From Pseudofabraea citricarpa (taxonomy: Eukaryota > Ascomycota > Leotiomycetes > Helotiales > Dermateaceae): 64,000 nt of DNA. This document shows positions 33,753-45,422 of the stretch, in pieces (positions within the stretch are counted from its first letter, which is position 1; every line of letters begins with the position of its first letter). The position numbers were made by a program, and so were the translations under genes. The notes below the pieces were generated by a model. It ran no database searches, had not been told where the DNA came from, and worked only from the letters and a program-made list of their open reading frames with translations. The stretch is from NCBI GenBank assembly GCA_029641185.1, contig JAPWGK010000007.1:62001-126000 (forward strand), read 5' to 3'.

Positions 33753-34216
33753 TTCAGTAGAGCAATTAATTCTCCTTCCGCGGCTGCACTTTCCTTTAGG
33801 CGTTACCGTTACTTAATAATTCGTGGTCTTTCACAGGGCGTGTTTTGGTTGGCCTTTTCGAAGTGCCAGCTAAGCCTGTTTCAGTCGAAGTCTATTGCCA
33901 GTCCCGTCGGAGTTCATTCAAAACGCGAACTCCGATACGCTGGTCAGGTTTTAGCGATCTATAGTAGCCGGAGAAGATCGTTTGTTATGGAGACAGGAGT
34001 GGGAGGATGGGGGTTGAGTCACGCATTCTGCTTGCGCATCTACAAGTAATTGAAGTTCGATTTCATAGCATTTCACGTCATTGCATCCTTCTATCCAAAA
34101 ATAACTTGAGCACTTAGAGTTCGAGAGATTACACAATTACCGCTTCCGTTTTACTTGACTTTCCACGAGTTTTCGGTTTGTTTCTTTCTCTGATAACAAT
34201 ACAATTCACAATAATC
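33753..34216. other. Divergent promoter of the GNAT and PAI2-like genes
   Basis: There is no gene. The region is the shared upstream stretch of two divergent genes. Confidence 0.5.
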
Positions 34217-35011
34217 ATGTATCTCCGCGCTGCACATGCCGAGCTCTCGCTGCCTATACTCTACGACTTTATCAAAAGCAATCCGCTTGGCGTCTTAACT
34301 ACAGCAATCTCATCAAGCGAATTCCCTCTTCTCCAGAGTACACATTTGCCATGGGTACTAGATGTCACCGAAGCACCATCTCCTGAGCCGTCCGACCCAG
34401 TCGGTAGCAAATTACGAGGTCATCTTGCACGTGCCAACCCCCATTCCAAAGCGCTCATCGAGGCGGCGAAAGAAATTGCTGGAGGAGAAAATCCTAAACC
34501 AATAAAGCTGAAAGAAGAAGTCATGATTCTCTTCACCAGTCCCGTCAACCATTATGTAACGCCCAAGTTCTATGTCAAGACAAAACCTTCCACGGGAAAA
34601 GTAGTCCCGACTTGGGATTATGCTGCGGTGCAGGCTTATGGAACAGCCACCATTTACTTCGATCCCAAATCTTCTGAAACTGGTGCTTTCCTCTCCAAGC
34701 AGATTAATGATTTGTCTCGCTTGGCCGAGGAGGATGTCATGGGATTTGACTCGAAAGAGGGCCGCCAAGGTCCGTGGACTGTGGATGATGCTCCTGACTC
34801 GTATGTTGAATTATTAAAGAAGGCTATAATGGGTATTGAAATCGACATTACCCGCCTTGCCGGGAAGTGGAAGATGAGCCAGGAGTTAGGAGCAGAAGAT
34901 AGAGAGGGCACTATTAATGGATTTAAACAGCTTGGCACTCCTGCTGCAGCCGAAGTTGCCAAGTTAGTTGAGGAGAGAGGAAATTTGAAAGACGAGGCCG
35001 TTAAGAGATGA
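34217..35011 (+). CDS. PAI2-type FMN-binding protein, 264 aa
   Basis: This is an intronless frame starting MYLRAAHAEL. The ATG at 34217 is preferred: the frame upstream has no other ATG. The family motif LYDFIKSNPLGVLTTA near the start and the block RGHLARANPHSKAL fit the FMN-binding negative transcriptional regulator (PAI2) split-barrel family. So do the segment EVMILFTSPVNHYVTPKFY (the aromatic-rich FMN site) and VPTWDYAAVQAYG. The name comes from the Bacillus regulator; in fungi the role is unknown and could be flavin-dependent or protective. The extra C-terminal segment (EDREGTINGFKQLGTPAAAEVAKLVEERG, key EDREGTINGF) is as in other fungal members. It lies divergently from the GNAT gene. 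Confidence 0.87.
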   Translation: MYLRAAHAELSLPILYDFIKSNPLGVLTTAISSSEFPLLQSTHLPWVLDVTEAPSPEPSDPVGSKLRGHLARANPHSKALIEAAKEIAGGENPKPIKLKEEVMILFTSPVNHYVTPKFYVKTKPSTGKVVPTWDYAAVQAYGTATIYFDPKSSETGAFLSKQINDLSRLAEEDVMGFDSKEGRQGPWTVDDAPDSYVELLKKAIMGIEIDITRLAGKWKMSQELGAEDREGTINGFKQLGTPAAAEVAKLVEERGNLKDEAVKR

Positions 35012-36370
35012 GAAGTAGATTAGTAAATTTGTTAAGTCAAGAATGTTTCATTTCTTCTGTCGTTCGTCTTGATGATGCAGGAATGGTCCACAGGTGTATA
35101 GCATACTAGAACTTTCGCTTTCACTGAGCTAACACACTTTCTTGATACTGAGTTCTTTTTGGTATATGCAACCTTAATTGTTTGCTAAATGAAGATTATT
35201 TATAGTAACGTGTAACGTAGAAATGTTTGCTAGCACTTACCTTGCACAGAAATGTTCTTATTTAATAACTAATTGTTAGAAAAGCTGGCTGACTATCTTT
35301 GACAGAAGTGATAACTAGCATCTTCCGTTAGAGGTCGTAACATCATCAGGACGATCAGCCATCAAAACCACAAATTATAGAGCAGATTTCTTTGCTTACC
35401 TAGAATCTAAAAAAATAACTACCTTATAGCATTGGCCTCTTTTAAGCGATTCTGATAGACAAGCCGGTAATTGATACTAAGAGATCGTAACTGGACGGCT
35501 ACTAGCAATGGCAACCCTAGTGATTATGTTTGTATTAGCTATGATTACAGCCATTTTAATATAATTTCTATTTAAACCACAATTTAACCAAGCAGATGGT
35601 CTCAAAATAATATTTAATTCCTATTCCTGGAGGTACAGGTAGATGATACCATGCTACCATTCAGAAAGGCATAACAATACAAGCAGATTTCAGAGAAGGG
35701 AAAGCTTGAGTTAACATTTCTCAAATAAACTCTGAAGTAGATGCAGCTCTACGGTTTATATCAAAAGCTAGAAGCTGAGGTATGGACTTTTCAGTTTATT
35801 TGAGAGAGTAACAACTCCAGATTCAATAAGCTTAACTAGTGAGTTAAGTATTAGCTATTATAACATAACCCCTAATGTATATCCTAGGTCTGGACTATTA
35901 CATTCAAGCACTTCATGGCTTAGGGACCTAGGAAGATAGCAGATTTAACTTTAATTTAGATAACTGACACAAATTTCCCCTGCACAGAACAGGATGTTAG
36001 ATTTTCAACGAGAACGTTTGTCACACGAGCAATGGAAAAAGTATAGGGTGATAAACAGAGTAATTAATTTAGCATACACTTTCTTAAAATATAGTCAAAA
36101 GCTAAATCTCTCAGTAGGTACTAAACAAAAGAGATCTCAAGAAGTGACAAAAGCTCGTCTCGATTCCACACATATATCTCGCTTAATTTTCAACTATGAG
36201 TCACACTATTGTAAGAACATACCTTACGCGAGAGAATTTTTTTTGACTTTGTTTGCCCCACCAAAAAAAGAAAAGCACCTTCGTTGAATATAAACTCAAA
36301 AAGAAATGAGAAAAGAATATAGGAAGGGGGAAAAAAATGCAAAAAAGGAATGCCTAATAGTTAGGATTTG
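35012..36370. other. AT-rich intergenic region
   Basis: The region is strongly AT-rich (for example 35150-35500 and 35960-36360), with no gene and no recognised transposon. It runs up to the initiator tRNA. Degenerate repeats or RIP-eroded DNA are possible but were not tested. Confidence 0.55.
36341..36346 (-). terminator. Pol III T-run terminator of the tRNA
   Basis: Six T on the transcribed strand, 24 nt past the tRNA 3' end, followed by another run of seven at 36331-36337. Confidence 0.7.
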
Positions 36371-36442
36371 TAGCACTATCTTGTTTCGATCAAGAGACCT
36401 CCGGGTTATGAGCCCGGCGCGCTTCCGCTGCGCCATAGTGCT
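36371..36442 (-). tRNA. Initiator tRNA-Met (CAU)
   Basis: The minus strand from 36442 folds as a complete cloverleaf. The acceptor stem AGCACTA pairs with TAGTGCT, and the discriminator base is A. The D-arm is GCGC-AGCGGAA-GCGC and the anticodon stem is CCGGG-CTCATAA-CCCGG with anticodon CAT. The T-arm is TCTTG-ATCGAAA-CAAGA. The A1:U72 pair, the three G:C pairs in the anticodon stem and the ATCGAAA T-loop are eukaryotic initiator features. There is no intron. Confidence 0.95.
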
Positions 36443-37676
36443 TTCTTTGCTTTCAAGCTTGCTTGTTTGTTGGAAGCACTTTCCTTCTTTTAATCTATAA
36501 ACCGTTCGAGCATCCTTCGACATAGATGATAAGGACCTCTGCTACCTTGCACAACATAGCCACTTCAGACATATTCAATTTCTCAGAACACCATTCCGTT
36601 CCCCATGTACCCAGAATCACAAGAATTTTTATTATTTTTGTCTTATCCATATAATGCTCCAGCCTCAGGTCACCTTACACGATATACATTCCGTGTTTCC
36701 ATAGAGGGATGAGGTCGGTGGTGGATAGTAAGGCAGATTTTCCAGGACCGTCAATAACTGACGGAAGCGCCATGATCGATCGGAACCGGAACTAAGCGAG
36801 CCGAACAGACAGACAGACAGACGTCTGTTTTGCTTGTCGCTTACAAGTTACACCTATCATGCCTTGATGGGTTGTCTCCGAGTCTGAGTCATAGGGGAGG
36901 ATTTTAGTGCTGATGTGGCACAGCATGTGAAAATATGCGCCACAAAGATTTGCGGCATTTTTTTTCTTTCGTTCTATTTCCTTTCCTCTTGCTCTTGGAG
37001 ATAGGAAGGTGGTGCAGCCCAGAAATGGTGAGGTGGTGCATTCTCGTGCCGAGAGCTGTAGAACCTCCTTTGACGCCCCATTGTGGTTTACAGTCTTGTG
37101 TAGGATTATTGACAAGACTTAGGGCTTCAATGATTATTGAATTGGCTCACCTGACCATGCATGATTATCAGGGAAGTGCCCGATAAGTAATGGCGTTGAT
37201 TTTGACTTTGGTATAGCAGTTATGCTAAGGTTTGTGTTACTACTTTTCTAGGTAGTCAAATAGCACATGCCATTTCATGAGGACTTAAGTCACACAAAAA
37301 CTGTATATAGCCATTAGAAATGCGCACAAAGAAATCCTTTCAATATATCCAAGAAGATTATCTGAATTCTCTAGATGAAGCAAACTATGCCTATACAAGA
37401 AAAGACTGCATATCATTTTCCAAAATGCTCAACTCCACCGCTTGCTAGCCTCTAAATTTGCAACCTATACGCCTGGCATCCGTATCGTTATTCATTTGAA
37501 CATAAACGAAAGGGGATATCATTCCATCCTTTCCCCCCACCTCGTAAATTACCCGGTTCAATTATTGTAGAACCCACAAACCGAAAATAAAGTTCCACCT
37601 AATCATCCGTCGTAGATGGACACCCGCATGGTCTTGAACGCGAGTCTGAGTACCGAAAAATCACTTGAGGCTAAAT
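36443..37676. other. Intergenic, no supported gene
   Basis: Mixed, partly AT-rich DNA between the tRNA and the minus-strand propeller protein gene. A CAGACAGA tract occurs at about 36806-36822 (ACAGACAGACAGACAGAC). Open frames here have no domain. Confidence 0.5.
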
Positions 37677-40600
37677 TTACCTCTGCACTAGACACTTTTG
37701 CTCGTCTCGAGTCTGCTCCTTCAAACCCGAACGCGAGGGAGGTGGTTCCTGATATGGAGTTGGGTGCCAAAATGGTTCTACTGGAACATTCTTCACTTGT
37801 GAAAATCCCCTCGCAACATTCAACTCGACCGGCGGCTTCGGAGGTTCTCTACTCTCTCCTGATAATTCATGTTGCACAGTTTGTGGAGTGATGTAGACAA
37901 GTCCTGGGGTCATTTGAACATTATTCACTTCGCCCTAAACGGAGATTCAAAATTAGTATGCGTTAAGTTAGAATGATATAGGACTCACATTGGAAGATGT
38001 CACTGGTATCTTCTTAAAGTATCCCACAGATTTCGAAGGATCGGCCCATGCGAGCACGATCGCCTCCTCATCTGGTAATGACATATATAACATGGCGAAA
38101 GAATCCGATTTTGATGTGAGCTCTTTCGAAGTGGCGATTCTTTTAACATCCATGGGACTGGAGTTCAAACTCGAGATCTGATACAGATGTCCCTTGTCAT
38201 TAACCATGGCTAGCTCTCTTCCGGAGGGTGAAAATGCTGCTGATTGAATGCGATTTCCAAGTCTTTGACGACTAGGAACCTCGGTCTTAACATCACTTCT
38301 GTGGCCATTTTCAGGCTGGACAAGAATCGGAACGCCAGACTGGGTCCATGTAGTTACACAAAGCAAGTCATCCTCACCTCCAGGCCCGCTTCGAAATATC
38401 GCAGAAGAGACTCCATTGTCCTCGGATTCATGTAAAGGCACATAATAAGAACATGATGGTAGCTCCTGAAAATTTAGGAATGGGAAGCGCCATGAGTAAA
38501 CCTGGATCTTGCCAGTTTTTGGACTCCTTGTACTGGCAATCAAAACAAGTCCGTCATTCGAGAAAGACAATGTTTCTACTGGTGGGCATTCTTTGCATTT
38601 GCTGTGTTGACGAGCGTGGAGGCGATCCTCACGCGGCGGCTCAGATTTTGTTGTCTTGAAAAAACGAACTGTGGCATTTTCAAATCCTACTACGACGTAG
38701 TTTTCTTTCGGACAAACGGCGATGCTTTTACACCAAAGTGAAGAATCCATCCGATAATCTATAGTCGTAACTGACGGCTGCGTAAGATCCATGATGCGGA
38801 GCTATTTGAAAATTGTCAATTCAGGAATCAATTTCAAGGAGAAGAACATACTGTGAGACGTTGGTCTCTAGTACCGATAATATACGCAAGATAATTTTTC
38901 GTTACTGCTGCCATGAGGCAAGTACTTTCGGTTGAGATTGCTCGCTTCATTGTTGGCGGAGAATTTCCAACATCCCATATCTGTATTGAAGGCTGGGTCC
39001 AGAAAAGAGCATTGGTTGAATTTTGAGATAGGTAGACATTTATGTTCTTCGCACTTTTACCTCTAACAGAGACCTTGGAAGCACTGGTGAGACTCTTTAG
39101 GGATACATCCTCCAGTCTTTGAGGTTCCAATGTCGTCGAAGAAATCGAACTCGTGTCTCCCGAAGTGCCAATTGAATTCTTCCTTGATCCTGTGAATTTT
39201 GACATCCATTTTGATTTCCCCTTTTCTATAGGAGCGATAACCGTCACCGAACGATCCTTCACTATTGGAGCTGGTTTATGCGAGACGACCAAAGGTTCAG
39301 GACGAGGGGAAGTCGATACTTCAGCACCTGTAGAACTCCGCGACAAATGCGAATCTCTTGCACCATCTGACACTTTACCAGGACTTTGCATCCTTAATAT
39401 TTCTCCCTGAAGCACTTCATTTGCCGATGGTAGATATTCTGATGACGAAACTTCAATCCGCGGTGAGTCTGAGGGTTGTCGGAATCGCTGCGACAGTGGT
39501 GATAAGGGGGGTACATCTGCTTGGGGAACATAACGCGGTTTTTCCAGTGAGATTGAAGGTGCAAAAACTCCATGAAAGTCTTCTGGCGGCGGAGGTATGG
39601 CTTCTTGGATTCTCTGTGCTGAGTTGACCCCAACATTGCTGTAATTCGAAGTGAACATTCCTGGTTCAGATTTTGGTGGACTGAGCTGATATTGAGTTGT
39701 TAGGTGTCGCTCGGCATTGAGAGTATCTGCATTTAGTTCAAGCGGCTTTAGTAAATCCCAAGTCTGCCTGACGATTGTTACTTCACGCATTCTTGTTACA
39801 CCCTCACCACAGTAGGCACATTTAGTATGCGGAGGAAGCCTAATTTCAGAGCTTTCGCCAAAAGGAAGCTGTAAAGTGGTCGGATCAGCACATGTTTCTT
39901 TAGATATGCATAGAATTCCCATCAACCTAACAATAACAAGTCCTAAACTATGGAGAGGATTCAAAAGAGAAAATCAGACGGTTTATGCTTACAGGAAGAT
40001 CCCGGTTTTCTGTAAACCTTAGCTGAGTTCCACCTGTGAGATGGAGACGCTTGCAATTAAGTACATACAGCCTCGGATGGGCCGTTCGAAACTGACCGCT
40101 AGGGTCGTCAAGCAGCGCAATGGTCCTAGTGATTTCTGATATATTGCGCATCAGCTCACCGTCGCTGATGCGATGGAGTATCCGACGACTTTCAAGTTTT
40201 AAGCGAAGGGCGTCGATGGCATCCATGTCGTGCTCATCGATGTGAGTCTCAGAGCCACGACGGGTCAAACTGAGCGTGTCTGGAAGAACGACCCGAAAAG
40301 TGTCACTGAATACTGTTATCAAATCGATTTTGGAAAGATGCGACGGCAGCTGCAAGTTCTCCAGGGCTTGTAAAACAGCATTTCGGGTCCTTGCTGAACA
40401 AGACTGGACTCGCATGTCGCGAGTCTCTCCATTTACATGATACTGAATAGAGGCTCCCACAACAAAGTGTGACACATCTCGAAGTGCCAAAAACTGTGCT
40501 AACCAATCATAGCTAGAGCTATTCTGTGGTACAATGGTAGAGACGTACGACGACGATAGGCATTCTGCCAATGGGTACTAAACAAAATATTCTCGTCAGT

Positions 40601-41269
40601 CTCCGAGACATTGACACTGTTGCAAGTGGAAGTCGTATGCTGTACCATTTCTGACGTCAAGTTCGGTAGCTCGTATCTCAGCCTGTGAGGCAGACTGAGA
40701 GCATCAGGATCCGCGCGCAATGCATCAGTAACTTCCTTGCAAACCAACAAGAGAAACGACTTCGGTCCTGGGTAGCCGTCATAGACCCGTTCTAATGAGC
40801 GATGAATGCGGGCGTATCTCTCTCGTCTGTCTTTCGACCGCTGGTTAGCAGGCGCCTTGGGATGGAGTGCCAGGAATCGAAGCGTCGACAAGAGTACTTC
40901 AGCCAAGTACTTGTCTCTGAGAAGCTGCGAATTCCATAGACACTCTCTCCCTTCCACCACTACCTGCAGGATAAAATCCACCACTCTCAAGGTCACCTCC
41001 CAACTCGCCAGAATCCCAAGATACGGTCCGGTCTGCAAGCTCTCCGAAGGTAACGACAGCCGCTGGATGTAAAAGACAGCATTCAACTGGGCAAACAAAA
41101 CCATGACCAGCTGTTGGTAGGCCTCCTCGTCGCTATCAGCATACACCCTCTCCAGAGAGAATTGGCCCAGGAGCTCCAGAATGATGCTGTCGACATCACT
41201 GCGTAGCGATAAGGCGCGCCAGATGTCTGCGAGGCGGAGGAACAGTGACGCTGGCGCTGAGGCTGGCAT
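37677..41269 (-). CDS. Large conserved fungal protein, propeller-like C-terminus, ~1124 aa
   Basis: I recognise no named orthologue. Proposed minus-strand exons are 40646-41269, about 39989-40577, 38852-39942, 37989-38801 and 37677-37934, with the 3' end read to a TAA. The start is the first Met after a long GC-rich leader (MPASAPASLFLR). Residues 1-200 are helical. The middle is Ser-rich and disordered with short Cys pair CAYCGEG near the start of the third exon. From about residue 690 the segments NYVVVGFENATVRFFKTTKS and LSFSNDGLVLIASTRS, then ELAMVNDKGHLYQISS, look like WD40-type blades. The 39943-39988 junction is uncertain: a canonical GT donor at 39992 leaves the wrong phase, while using GC two bases on (AA|GC) with acceptor TTTAG fits. 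Alternative donors exist. The exact product is therefore provisional. Confidence 0.65.
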
Positions 41270-42386
41270 GGCATGCGACGCTCGCTGGCTGGCTTGCCAC
41301 GTGGGCCAGCTCCCTGGGTTTGGTAGCTTGAAGAGCAATAACGAGTGATGGTATGTGTGAATTTGCGAAAAGATCTACGGCAGAGTCGAGGTCATAGTGT
41401 TTAAGACGACTGGCTTTTTTCTGCTGGTGCGACCTCTTCGTACCGCGACCAACAAGGGGCGCTGGGCGGCGGAGGGGCTGTTGCTGTCCAGGTGTGTCTG
41501 TCTAGCCTGACGGCTGAGGCAGAACTGACGTGCAGGACTCGACCCTGACGACCTCGATTGAGGTGGCGGCTGCACTTGGGATTCTGCTCTTGTGATACCC
41601 CACGAGATTAAATGGATGCCTACAGGAGGCTACAGGAGGTGGAGGTGGTGGTGGTGTTGTCGGTTGGCCGAGGCGTCGCTTTGTGGCCCCCTTCTGGGAA
41701 GCAAGCGAGGCGATGCTGGGAAGGTCGTTAAGGGCGACTGCCGGTTAATGTGACAGCCAGAAAGCCACAACACCACACCTGGACGCCTGCATATTGGCAC
41801 ACAAGAACCCGCTATGGCAGCCACGGTAGCCACCTCGTCCATCATGTCAGCTACCCGTCATTTCTCACCTATTCTTGTACGCTTAACTCTCGTAGAATTT
41901 CCATGGCGGAGCCGTTGAAGAAGCCTCACCGTGGGGTAGCAGGTAGACGAGAGAGCTAAGCAGCGGCAGGTGTTGCTGCCAAGCGCTCAGGGCTGAGGTC
42001 TAATCTTAGGCTCGACCCGCATGACACTTCACCAGAAACTAGCAACCTTATCCAAGTATTGACACGGGATTCTCGAATATGATTTGTGGTACATGGCCAC
42101 AGCGGGATGAGATAGGCTCTTGCTGGATTGTGGCTCGCTTCCAGCCATTCACGAAGCGAGCCAAGAAGTCAAGGGAGCAACGACTGCAGCGACAGATGCA
42201 TCCATGCTACCCAGGGATGTGCGGCAGACCGAGATTCCTGGCAATGGGAGATCACCATAAGCTCGGGGCCTAAATCTCCCCAGGACCCTTATTATACTGC
42301 ACTCCCGATCACCAGGACCTCCTGCTCCAGTATCTACTTTTCTGGGTCCAGAGTTTTATTGAGGCTTACAGTTATCGTCCTTCCCC
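41270..42386. other. Divergent intergenic region
   Basis: Shared upstream region of the propeller-like gene and the amino-acid permease. A short repeat AGGAGGTGGAGGTGGTGGTGGTG (41633-41655) occurs. No gene is supported. Confidence 0.5.
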
Positions 42387-44929
42387 ATGGATCACGAGAA
42401 GCCACAGGCAGTTTTCCCGCAGGTCTCCCAGATTTTTGAATATGGTGGAGAGCATAGTCGAGCACAGGGTGGTGGTGGTGAACAGCGGCAGTATGACTTT
42501 GAGATAACGGTCGAAGAACAGCCGCCAATAGAGGAGCGGCTGGACCGAAGAGGCGAGAGTGTCTGGTAAGCATGCAGGCGAAAAGCTTAGTATGGTACTG
42601 ATGTAACAATAGGAGAGTCTTGAACGAGAGGCAGATCAGTGTTAGTATTCCCTTCATCGCTAATAGCATTTTCAAAGCTAATTGCAACTAAATCTGTAGA
42701 TGATTGCATTTTCTGGGTGAGTTTTCAATAGCAGACATTAGAAAGTTGAATTACTGAACCATCCTTGCCATTTAGAACAATTGGAAATGGTATGGTCTGG
42801 CATCATGCTATTAGATTCATGTTCGCTAACGTGCCAAAAAGGACTATTTCTTGGAAGTGGTAAAGCCCTCGCTGCTGCTGGTCCTGGAGGAGCAGTACTG
42901 TGCTATGCATTGATGGGAACTGTTATTTCATCTGTCCTATCATGTTTGGGAGAGATGACCGCCTTGATGCCTGTCAATGCACCCGTTATGGAATTTCCTC
43001 GTCGTTTTCTTGACCGTGGAGTTGGATTCTCCATAGGTTGGATTTACTGGTAAGGACTTAGTTTCTTTCGCTCAATCGCTAGTGAGAGCTGACTCAATGA
43101 AGGTTTGCCTACGCCATTCTTGCGGCAGACGAGTTGGTTGCTGTCACAACCACTGTCAAGTTTCGATACGACGATGGCACGACCTTTATAAGTTGGGTCG
43201 TGGGAGAAAAAGTAGATCCTGCTGTATGGCTCTCTCTTTTCTTGGTCTTGGTCATAAGTATCAACATGATTCCCGTGAAAGTAAGTCTGATATTATCTCC
43301 GGCGCGCGATGAGTAGTCTGACGCCAAGCAAAGCACTTTGGTAACCTCGAATACATTTTCGGTTGCATCAAACTCACATTCATCGTTATGCTTATCGTTA
43401 TGATGCTAATTCTGAGTATCATGACCCGTAAGTTACCTACAAGTGATTTATACCTCGTGGAGATTGGGACTGAAATGATTTATAGCGCGACCAAATGCCT
43501 ATTATACCAAGCCCATCGGGTCCAAATGTAAGTCACCACGAACAAAATCCATTTTAACTATAAAATAACAGTAACTAACACTCAGAAGTTTGGGACTCTC
43601 CGTACTCATTCTTCAACCCAGTCTATCAGATCAAAGACCGAGGTGGCAATGTTCAAAGAGATATCAGAGGCAGTATTGGAACATTTCTAGGTGTATGGTA
43701 AGCACTCAATTCTTGCGGCAAGCTACCGGACCAACGATTGATGATACTACTTTAACAGGACATCTTGCGTCAAGGTTCTTTTCTCATTTGTTGGCATGGA
43801 CATTGTCGCTAGCACAGCCGCAGAAAGTAAAGCTCTAGCAGATGCCGAAAGCATGAAGATGGCCGCTCGAAAATTGAGCCTCCGAATCATCGTCCTATAC
43901 TGCATGGCTATGTTGACAGCCTCATTTGTCGTCCCGTACGATCATCCTTTCTTGAACGGAGGGGGACAATCTGTCGGTTCACACTCGATCTTCATCATCG
44001 CCGTAGTCGAGGCTGGTATCCCCGGCGCTGCGCACTTCTTCAATGCCGTGTTTGTGTTTTCGTCCTTCACATGTGCTATTAACTCGATGTACGTTGCTTC
44101 ACGAGTCTTGCACACGTTGTCTCTGTTGGACCAAACAGGACCGGAATTTATTACTCGCAGACTGCGACAGTGCCGTTCGGGCGTTCCTGTTAGAGCCGTC
44201 CTGGTAACTGGGCTTATGATGTTGATCGGGTACATGGGACGTACTGGGTCTCCTGGTGAGGTAAGTATTGTTTTCTCTCGTTGCGTTTCGGCTTTCTAAC
44301 ACCGACAATAGAGATTGAGCGAGCTAGCCTCGAATTGTACAGTGTCATGTTTGATTGTGTATACCACAATCTGCGCTACGTATCTGAAGTTCTTCAAGAT
44401 GTAAGTTAGAATTAGTTTTCCTTCACTTTGCCTCGCTAACGAAATGACTTCACAGACTCGAAGACGTGAAATTATATGGCAATGCCTCCGAAGCCCAAGC
44501 CGCAAGCTATGACCGAAACCACCCTCGTTACCCCTACAAATCTCACGGACAATGGCTGAAGGCTGCATATGGTCTGGTTGCATGCACGATACTGCTATTG
44601 TTCAATGGCCTAGCCTCGTTCCTCAGAAGCCCTTTCGACTTTCGAGGATTTGTGGCATCATATGTCGGAGTAAGTTGCACGTATCTCTTGAGTATTTACA
44701 AATGCTGATATCTCAGTTTCCCGTCTTCATCCTGCTCATCGTCGGCTACAAGATTCGAAAGCACGGATTCAAGATCTCGCACTGGGGCCCTGAACGCTCC
44801 GAGGACCTGCGAAATACGGTGCAGGTCGCAAGCGAGAAGAGAAAGGGGAAATTGGAATTGCCGGATGACGGGTTTACAAGAGAGAATCTGTACACCTTTC
44901 TCAGATGGGTCTGGGTTTGGACGAAGTAA
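42387..44929 (+). CDS. Amino-acid permease (APC superfamily, YAT-like), 628 aa
   Basis: Thirteen exons: 42387-42565, 42613-42640, 42700-42716, 42776-42789, 42842-43049, 43103-43280, 43334-43427, 43486-43527, 43589-43697, 43759-44260, 44312-44400, 44456-44669 and 44717-44929. The total is 628 residues. RQISMIAFSGTIGNGLFLGS in the first transmembrane segment, rebuilt across four introns, is the family signature. It is followed by GPGGAVLCYALMGTVISSVLS and LGEMTALMPV. Later blocks are FGNLEYIFGCIKLTF, the FSFVGMDIVASTAAES helix, and the VFSSFTCAINSMYVASRVL block. Such permeases import amino acids across the plasma membrane by proton symport. Several exons are only 14-42 nt, a fragmentation that is unusual but consistent. 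The E9 acceptor (AAG before TTTGGGAC) is the least certain junction. Confidence 0.9.
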
Positions 44930-45422
44930 TGGAATTTTTTTTTTTTTTGGCGATGACTAAGTATGCGGTAAAGGCAAAAGCTGACTGCCTCTTTGATATT
45001 TGTTTGTTTGGATTTCTACTGAGCGCTATTTGCATAAGAAAGTTCTGCTTTATTTTTCACTCGGTTTTGGCTAATGACGTCCTTTACATATGTTGTGAAT
45101 CACTTGATAACTGTCTTTTCACTTATAAGTAAAATGCTCAAGTAACTGAAGAACTTTTAGTTGGGTATAATTGAGCAGAGCAACAAGTGCTTGACTCTTG
45201 CCTACGTAAGTGGCTTGAAAGTCGTGGATAGGTAGCGGCAAGTATTGAAGAAGGATTCTCGTATAATACTAGTCAATTGACTCTTAGATTTATTAATACA
45301 CATAAGCTTACTCGTACTTGAGAACAACATATCTTTTACCAAGGGTTTGGGCCACCCGAAAAGAACCAAGAAATTGCAATAATAAGCGACAGCAGCCAGC
45401 CAACTCATTCTCTCAATACCTT
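44930..45422. other. Convergent intergenic region
   Basis: 3' flanks of the permease (plus) and the SDR (minus), with a T-run at about 44937-44948. No gene is seen. Confidence 0.6.

Noticed and set aside
35012..36370. Possible transposon in the AT-rich stretch
   Set aside because: No terminal repeats, target-site duplications or transposase motifs were seen.
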